64,000 bases of DNA from Poriferisodalis sp965203655 (GTDB lineage Bacteria > Actinomycetota > Acidimicrobiia > Acidimicrobiales > Poriferisodalaceae), in assembly GCF_965203655.1 (NCBI RefSeq), contig NZ_CBDBDD010000006.1:248001-312000 (forward strand), given 5' to 3'. The notes beneath the pieces are model-generated. The model worked only from the letters and a program-made list of their open reading frames with translations, did no database searches and was not told the origin of the DNA. Of this stretch, positions 59,714-64,000 are shown in pieces. The position numbers and the translations under genes were made by a program. Within the stretch, counting starts at the first letter, position 1, and each line of letters opens with the position of its first letter.

Positions 59714-59899
59714 TCACCAGCTGGCCTTCGTCACGCCGGGCACCTCGCCGGCATGGACCATCTCTCGTAGGCACACTCGACACAGCCCGAACTTGCGGTA
59801 CACCGACCGCGGTCGACCGCACACGCGACAACGCGTGTAGGCGCGCACCTTGAACTTGGGGGTGCGCTGCTGCTTGTTGATCAGTGCCTTCTTGGCCAT
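59714..59899 (-). CDS. rpsZ: 30S ribosomal protein S14, type Z
   Basis: A 61-residue zinc-binding S14: AKKALINKQQRTPKFKVRAY, then CRVCGRPRSVYRKFGLCRVC with the four Cys, and MVHAGEVPGVTKASW. The zinc form is the usual spc-operon copy in actinobacteria. Confidence 0.96.
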   Translation of the reverse strand: MAKKALINKQQRTPKFKVRAYTRCRVCGRPRSVYRKFGLCRVCLREMVHAGEVPGVTKASW

Positions 59900-59934
59900 C
59901 AGTACTGCCTTTGCTGGAGGTGTGAAGAGGGGTG

Positions 59935-60534
59935 CTAGGGGGTGGGACCCTGGCGGAACGGGAATCCGAGCGCATCGAGCAGGGCACGTCCGCCCTCGTC
60001 GTCGACTGCCGACGTCACGAGCGTGATGTCCATGCCCCGGATCTGGTTGACGCTGTCGTAATCGATTTCTGGGAAGACCAGCTGTTCGGTGATGCCGAAC
60101 GTGTAGTTGCCGTGCCCGTCGAAACTGCGCGGCGACAGTCCGCGGAAGTCCCGGATGCGAGGAATCGCCAGCGACACGAGCCGGTCGTAGAACTCCCACA
60201 TGCGATCGCGGCGAAGCGTCACCCGGGCGCCGATGGCGTTGCCCTCGCGCAGCTTGAACCCTGCGATCGAGCGCTTGGCCCGGGTGATCGCCGGCCGCTG
60301 ACCGCAGATGCGGCTGAGGTCGTCGATGGCTCCTTCGAGCAGGCCCCGGTTCGTGAGTGCCGCGCCGACACCCATGTTGACGCTGATCTTGCTGAGCGCG
60401 GGCACCTGCATGATGTTTGCGAGCCCCAGTTCTTGCTGGAGCTGGGCGCGCACGGAGTCTCGGTAGAGCGCCTTCATCCGCGGCTCGGGCCGCGCGGACG
60501 GGACGGCAGCCTCGGGAGCTTCAGTCACGCTCAT
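59935..60534 (-). CDS. rplE: 50S ribosomal protein L5
   Basis: A 199-residue L5: PRMKALYRDSVRAQLQQELG, VPALSKISVNMGVGAA, RSIAGFKLREGNAIGARVTL and RDFRGLSPRSFDGHGNYTFG. ATG 60534 overlaps the rplX stop. Binds 5S rRNA. Confidence 0.96.
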   Translation of the reverse strand: MSVTEAPEAAVPSARPEPRMKALYRDSVRAQLQQELGLANIMQVPALSKISVNMGVGAALTNRGLLEGAIDDLSRICGQRPAITRAKRSIAGFKLREGNAIGARVTLRRDRMWEFYDRLVSLAIPRIRDFRGLSPRSFDGHGNYTFGITEQLVFPEIDYDSVNQIRGMDITLVTSAVDDEGGRALLDALGFPFRQGPTP

Positions 60535-60872
60535 GACGGCAGTTCCTCCCCGGAAGCCCGGTGGTAGCGCACCTTGCGTTCGCCTTCGAGACGGAACCCG
60601 ACCCGACCCGGCTGGCCCGTGCGGGGGCACACGACCGCGACGTTCGACACGTCGATCGGCAGCAGGTAGTCGATGATCTGGCCTTCCTGGTTCTGCTGGG
60701 AGGGACGCTGATGCTTGTGGCCGACGTTGACGCCCTCGACCGTGAGGCGGCGGCGCAGCGGGTCGACCGAGACGACCTCGCCCTCGCGGCCCTTGTCGGG
60801 GCCTGACATGACGCGCACGGTGTCGCCCTTGCGGACTCGCAGCCGGGGCAGCTGGTTTCGCTGACGTGCCAT
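60531..60872 (-). CDS. rplX: 50S ribosomal protein L24
   Basis: A 113-residue L24 with the KOW motif: LRVRKGDTVRVMSGPDKGRE, VNVGHKHQRPSQQNQEG and IDVSNVAVVCPRTGQPGRV. ATG 60872 has GGGAG five bases upstream, so it is preferred to the GTG two codons earlier. Confidence 0.96.
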   Translation of the reverse strand: MARQRNQLPRLRVRKGDTVRVMSGPDKGREGEVVSVDPLRRRLTVEGVNVGHKHQRPSQQNQEGQIIDYLLPIDVSNVAVVCPRTGQPGRVGFRLEGERKVRYHRASGEELPS

Positions 60873-60885
60873 CTCCACTCCCCCC

Positions 60886-61254
60886 TCAGAGGACCTCTGG
60901 CGCGAGCGACACGATGCGCATGAAGCGCTTGTCGCGCAGCTCGCGGCCGACGGGACCGAAGATGCGGGTACCCCGCGGCTGGCGGTTGTCGTCGACGAGC
61001 ACGGCGGCGTTCTCGTCGAAGCGGATGTAGCTGCCGTCGGGACGCCGGCGCTCTTTGCGTGTGCGCACCACGACGCAGCGCACTACGTCGCCCTTGCGCA
61101 CCGAGGCGCCGGGAATCGCGTCCTTCACGGTGGCGATGAACACATCGCCGATGGAGGCGTAACGACGACCCGTGCCGCCGAGCACGCGAATGCACAGCAC
61201 CTCGCGGGCGCCCGAGTTGTCGGCGACTTTGAGTCGGGACTCTTGCTGGATCAT
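60886..61254 (-). CDS. rplN: 50S ribosomal protein L14
   Basis: A 122-residue L14, universally conserved: MIQQESRLKVADNSGAREVL, GDVFIATVKDAIPGASVRKG, GTRIFGPVGRELRDKRFMRI and VSLAPEVL. Confidence 0.97.
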   Translation of the reverse strand: MIQQESRLKVADNSGAREVLCIRVLGGTGRRYASIGDVFIATVKDAIPGASVRKGDVVRCVVVRTRKERRRPDGSYIRFDENAAVLVDDNRQPRGTRIFGPVGRELRDKRFMRIVSLAPEVL

Positions 61255-61284
61255 CAGGTACGCAGTTCTTCTCTGGCTCGGGGC

Positions 61285-61563
61285 TCAGCGGGCCCGCTCG
61301 GTGATCTCGACCAGGCGCCAGCGCTTGGTCTTCGAGATTGGGCGGGTCTCCATGACGCGCACCCGGTCGCCCGGACGCGTGTCGCCCGCGGGGTCGTGGA
61401 CGTAGAGCTTCTTGGTGCGCTGCACGGTCTTGAAGTAGCGGGGGTGGCGCACGCGCTCGACCACCGAGACCACCGCGGTGCGGTCCATCTTGGTGGAGGT
61501 GACGATGCCCTCACGGATCTTGCGCCGGTTGCGCTCAGCGTCGGGTGCCGACTCTGTGTTCAT
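61285..61563 (-). CDS. rpsQ: 30S ribosomal protein S17
   Basis: A 92-residue S17: RRKIREGIVTSTKMDRTAVV, VERVRHPRYFKTVQRTKKLY, GDRVRVMETRPISKTKRWRL. ATG 61563 overlaps the rpmC stop (ATGA). Confidence 0.96.
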   Translation of the reverse strand: MNTESAPDAERNRRKIREGIVTSTKMDRTAVVSVVERVRHPRYFKTVQRTKKLYVHDPAGDTRPGDRVRVMETRPISKTKRWRLVEITERAR

Positions 61564-61856
61564 GAGGGGTCTCCTGTCTCCGCAGTGTCGACTGCGGCCG
61601 AGCCTTGCGAGGCGCCAGTGGACACAGCCGAGCCTTGCGAGGCGCCAGCCAGCGCGTCGGCGGCAGCGATCTCACGCTCACGCAGCACGGTGTGAATGCG
61701 TGCGATGTCACGCCGGGTCGCGGACATCTGCGCGGAGTTGTCGAGCTGCCCGGTAGCGAACGCGAACCGCAGGTTGAAGAGCTCCTGGCGAGCGCTCTCG
61801 AGCTCGTCGAGCAGCTGGTCGTCTGACAGCGTGCGAAGCGTCGCGGCCTTGGCCAT
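61560..61856 (-). CDS. rpmC: 50S ribosomal protein L29 with repeat tail
   Basis: A 98-residue L29; the family is usually 60-75. The core reads LRTLSDDQLLDELESARQEL, FNLRFAFATGQLDNSAQM and TRRDIARIHTVLRERE. The extra C-terminal 25 residues contain GASQGSA twice, encoded by a 30-bp tandem repeat, followed by an acidic end. ATG 61856 overlaps the rplP stop. Confidence 0.95.
   Translation of the reverse strand: MAKAATLRTLSDDQLLDELESARQELFNLRFAFATGQLDNSAQMSATRRDIARIHTVLREREIAAADALAGASQGSAVSTGASQGSAAVDTAETGDPS
61597..61648. repeat. 30-bp tandem repeat in the 3' end of rpmC
   Basis: The 22-base stretch beginning GCCGAGCCTTGCGAGGCGCC is identical at 61597 and 61627. The period of 30 bp adds ten residues to the L29 tail. 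Confidence 0.9.
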
Positions 61857-62272
61857 CAGATGGCCTCCTCTCGCGAGATCACACGTGCCCGCACGGGCAG
61901 CTTCTGGATGGCGCGCTCCATGGCGCCACGAGCCAGCTCGGCGTTCACGCCGCCCAGCTCGAACATCACCCGACCCGGCTTCACCACGGCGACCCACTTC
62001 TCGGGGTTGCCCTTGCCGGACCCCATGCGGGTCTCCGCGGGCTTTGCGGTCACCGGCTTGTCGGGAAAGATGTTGATCCACACCTTGCCGCCGCGCTTGA
62101 CGTGGCGGGTCATAGCGATACGGGCCGCCTCGATCTGGCGGGCCGTGATCCAGCCTGGCTCGAGCGCTTGGATGCCGTAGTCGCCGAAGTGCACGGCCGT
62201 GCCGCCCTTGGTGCGGCCCTTCATGCGGCCGCGATGCGCCTTGCGGTGCTTCACCTTGCGAGGCATCAGCAT
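61856..62272 (-). CDS. rplP: 50S ribosomal protein L16
   Basis: A 138-residue L16: MPRKVKHRKAHRGRMKGRTK, GWITARQIEAARIAMTRHVK, GGKVWINIFPDKPVTAKPAE and RMGSGKGNPEKWVAVVKPGR. The ATG at 62272 overlaps the rpsC stop; the usual start is the ATG two codons later. Confidence 0.96.
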   Translation of the reverse strand: MLMPRKVKHRKAHRGRMKGRTKGGTAVHFGDYGIQALEPGWITARQIEAARIAMTRHVKRGGKVWINIFPDKPVTAKPAETRMGSGKGNPEKWVAVVKPGRVMFELGGVNAELARGAMERAIQKLPVRARVISREEAI

Positions 62273-63159
62273 CAGTCGTCTCCCGGCCTGAAGTTGGGCG
62301 TCTGGGACTGGTCGCGCGTGGCCCGCTCGATCTGCTCTTCCTCTTCGAGCAGGCGCTCGAACTCGGGGTCGGCCTCACGCAGCAGCGGGACCGGTTCTTC
62401 GGGCACTTCATCGAGGTCGTTGCGCCGGCCGGCCGATGTCACGACCCCTGAGGGCGGCGCACCGTCACCGGAGGTCTGCCCGGTTGCCATGGCGGCCTCG
62501 CGGTGAATGCGCTCGTCGGAGGACACCTTGTAGGGGAGGATGTCGCCCTTGTAGAGCCACACCTTGACGCCGATGCGCCCCGCGGTGGTGCGGGCCTCGC
62601 GGAAGCCGTAATCGATGTCGGCACGCAGCGTGTGCAGCGGCACGCGGCCCTCGCGGTACCACTCGGTGCGGGCCATCTCGGAGCCGCCGAGCCGGCCTGA
62701 GCACTGCACCCGGATACCGAGCGCGCCCGCCTTCTGCGCGTTCTGCACGGCACGCTTCATGGCCCGGCGGAACGCGACACGGCCGGCGAGCTGATCTGCC
62801 ACCCCCTGGGCGATGAGCGCTGCTTCCAGCTCGGGCTGCTTGATCTCCTGGATGTTGAGCTGCACCTTGGGATTGCCGGAGATCTTGCCGAGCTTGGTGC
62901 GCAGGCGGTCGGCCTCGCTGCCGCGGCGCCCGATGACGATGCCGGGACGGGCGGTGTGCACGTCAACCCGCAGGCGATCCCGGGTGCGCTCCACCTCGAT
63001 GCGGCTGATGGCTGCATGCGGCAGCTCAGTCCGCAGGAAGTCGCGGATCTTCCAATCCTCGATGAGGTAGTCCTGGTACTCCTTGTCGGCGTACCAGCGC
63101 GACTTCCAATCGGTGGTGATTCCCAAGCGGAAACCGTACGGGTTGACCTTCTGACCCAT
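62272..63159 (-). CDS. rpsC: 30S ribosomal protein S3
   Basis: A 295-residue S3, longer than the usual 210-270. It has MGQKVNPYGFRLGITTDWKS, the KH domain with GIVIGRRGSEADRLRTKLG, and QGVADQLAGRVAFRRAMKR, EMARTEWYREGRVPLHTLRA, GVKVWLYKGDILPY. The last 70 residues are a charged tail (RRNDLDEVPEEPVPLLREAD) without known fold. Confidence 0.96.
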   Translation of the reverse strand: MGQKVNPYGFRLGITTDWKSRWYADKEYQDYLIEDWKIRDFLRTELPHAAISRIEVERTRDRLRVDVHTARPGIVIGRRGSEADRLRTKLGKISGNPKVQLNIQEIKQPELEAALIAQGVADQLAGRVAFRRAMKRAVQNAQKAGALGIRVQCSGRLGGSEMARTEWYREGRVPLHTLRADIDYGFREARTTAGRIGVKVWLYKGDILPYKVSSDERIHREAAMATGQTSGDGAPPSGVVTSAGRRNDLDEVPEEPVPLLREADPEFERLLEEEEQIERATRDQSQTPNFRPGDD

Positions 63160-63161
63160 GA

Positions 63162-63857
63162 TCAGTTCTTTTCTTCGGGGTCGGCAGCTTCGGGTTCAGC
63201 AGCTTCGGCCCCGCTGATGTCGCTGTCGCTGGCTTCGATGGTCTCGACGTCGTCATCGCCGTCTGTGTCGTCGTCTGGAGCAACGGCCTCTGGCTCGGTG
63301 CCGGCATCGGCATCGGTGCCGACCGCCGCGACCGCTTCGATGACTTCTGCTTCATCGAGATCTGTCTCGGCGTCGGGCTCGTCATCGCCCGTATCGGCTG
63401 CACGGCTGGCGGCCACACGGGCCGCGCGGGCCGCCGCGGCGGTCTGCGAGCCCGAGGCCGCCAAGCGAGCCTCACGCATCTCGAGCTCCTCGGGGCTGAG
63501 CTGCGCAACGATCACCGTGATGTGGCAGGTCTGCTTGTGGATGCGCGTGGCGCGTCCCCGTGCCCGCGGGCGCCAGCGCTTCAGCACCGGTCCCTCGTCG
63601 GCCCAGCACTCGGCCACGTACAGCTCATCGGCGTCGAGTTGCTCGTTGTTGGTGGCGTTCGCCACGGCGCTCTCGAGCACCTTGGACACCACTTCGGCCG
63701 CTCCGCGCTCGCAGAATCGCAGCCGGTCGCGAGCCAGGGCCAGGTCCTCGTCGCGGATGAGATTGAGCACCACCCGGGCCTTGGATGCCGACAGTCGGCC
63801 GTAGCGAAGCGTCGCCTTGGCTCCTGCGATGACGTCAAGATCGATGAGGCCGCTCAT
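63162..63857 (-). CDS. rplV: 50S ribosomal protein L22 with long acidic tail
   Basis: A 231-residue L22; the family core is about 110-120. The core has RYGRLSASKARVVLNLIRDE, LESAVANATNNEQLDADELY and the tunnel loop KRWRPRARGRATRIHKQTCH. Residues about 125-231 are Ala/Glu/Asp-rich (ADTGDDEPDAETDLDEAEV and similar), a long acidic C-terminal extension near the exit tunnel surface. Whether it is kept or processed is unknown. Confidence 0.95.
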   Translation of the reverse strand: MSGLIDLDVIAGAKATLRYGRLSASKARVVLNLIRDEDLALARDRLRFCERGAAEVVSKVLESAVANATNNEQLDADELYVAECWADEGPVLKRWRPRARGRATRIHKQTCHITVIVAQLSPEELEMREARLAASGSQTAAAARAARVAASRAADTGDDEPDAETDLDEAEVIEAVAAVGTDADAGTEPEAVAPDDDTDGDDDVETIEASDSDISGAEAAEPEAADPEEKN

Positions 63858-64000
63858 CGCCGGCCCCCTCGCTCCTGGCCGGCGTGGAACTTGAACGTCC
63901 GTGTCGGCGCGAACTCGCCGAGCTTGTGGCCGACCATCGACTCGGTCACGTACACCGGCAGGTGCTTGCGCCCATCGTGAACCGCGATGGTGTGACCGAT
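63854..64000 (-). CDS. rpsS: 30S ribosomal protein S19 (cut by window end)
   Basis: The C-terminal 48 residues of S19: IGHTIAVHDGRKHLPVYVTE, SMVGHKLGEFAPTRTFKFHA and GQERGGRR. The stop overlaps the rplV start. The N-terminus lies beyond the window. Confidence 0.96.
   Translation of the reverse strand: MGHTIAVHDGRKHLPVYVTESMVGHKLGEFAPTRTFKFHAGQERGGRR

Overview
The window is GC-rich bacterial chromosome, and its gene content and order point to a high-GC Actinomycetota, most likely class Acidimicrobiia (inference). The supports are a mycobacterial-type malate dehydrogenase, an actinobacterial DesA-like acyl-ACP desaturase, PaaX regulation, Rieske oxygenases and a P450, frequent GTG starts, and the conserved order rplM-rpsI-glmM-glmS-acpS-nnr-alr-tsaE-tsaB-rimI-tsaD-groES-groEL. 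Many genes look leaderless: a TANNNT-like -10 box sits 6-7 bases before the start codon and no Shine-Dalgarno is visible.

Layout. 1-2.0 kb: the start of a DUF917 gene and two antitoxin/PIN-toxin pairs. 2.0-3.0 kb: malate dehydrogenase. 3.1-13.7 kb: a catabolic/redox region with a PaaX-type regulator, three different Rieske oxygenase alpha subunits, a geranylgeranyl-reductase-type flavoprotein, FolD, a VOC protein, a PNPOx-fold protein, a DUF1330 protein and a cytochrome P450. No ferredoxin or reductase is present, so electrons must come from elsewhere. 13.8-16.1 kb: a divergent pair, a flippase-like membrane protein and a GT4 glycosyltransferase. 16.1-25.2 kb: central metabolism and repair on the minus strand (sucC-sucD, argJ-pcrA, a ThDP enzyme, guaA). 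25.4-39.5 kb: chaperonins (groES-groEL with a perfect CIRCE operator), the tRNA t6A genes, alr, nnr, acpS, a giant GlmS-like protein and glmM. A catechol-dioxygenase-like gene sits on the opposite strand between the last two. 39.5-40.4 kb: rpsI and rplM.

40.5-52.0 kb is a mixed stretch (amidohydrolase, truA, M16 protease lipoprotein, Fe-type superoxide dismutase, a decayed ATPase, a third toxin-antitoxin pair, a membrane protein with its regulator, desaturase, RraA-like protein). It separates rplM-rpsI from the ribosomal super-operon, whereas these are usually joined as rpoA-rplQ-truA-rplM-rpsI. 52.1-64.0 kb is the S10/spc/alpha operon read on the minus strand, from rpsS (cut by the window end) to rplQ, with secY, adk and rpoA. 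infA and map are missing from their usual place between adk and rpmJ.

Most notable: (i) a 1236-residue GlmS homologue at the glmS position, with large insertions but recognisable glutaminase and isomerase residues; (ii) in-frame 30- or 33-bp tandem repeats in alr, glmS, rpmC and adk, with the alr repeat reiterating start codons; (iii) several well-formed operators (a 40-bp nested palindrome between paaX and a Rieske gene, the toxin-antitoxin operators, and a three-half-site operator before the membrane/HTH pair); (iv) an identical promoter module in front of the flavoprotein and P450 genes. No CRISPR, phage, insertion sequence, rRNA or tRNA was seen.
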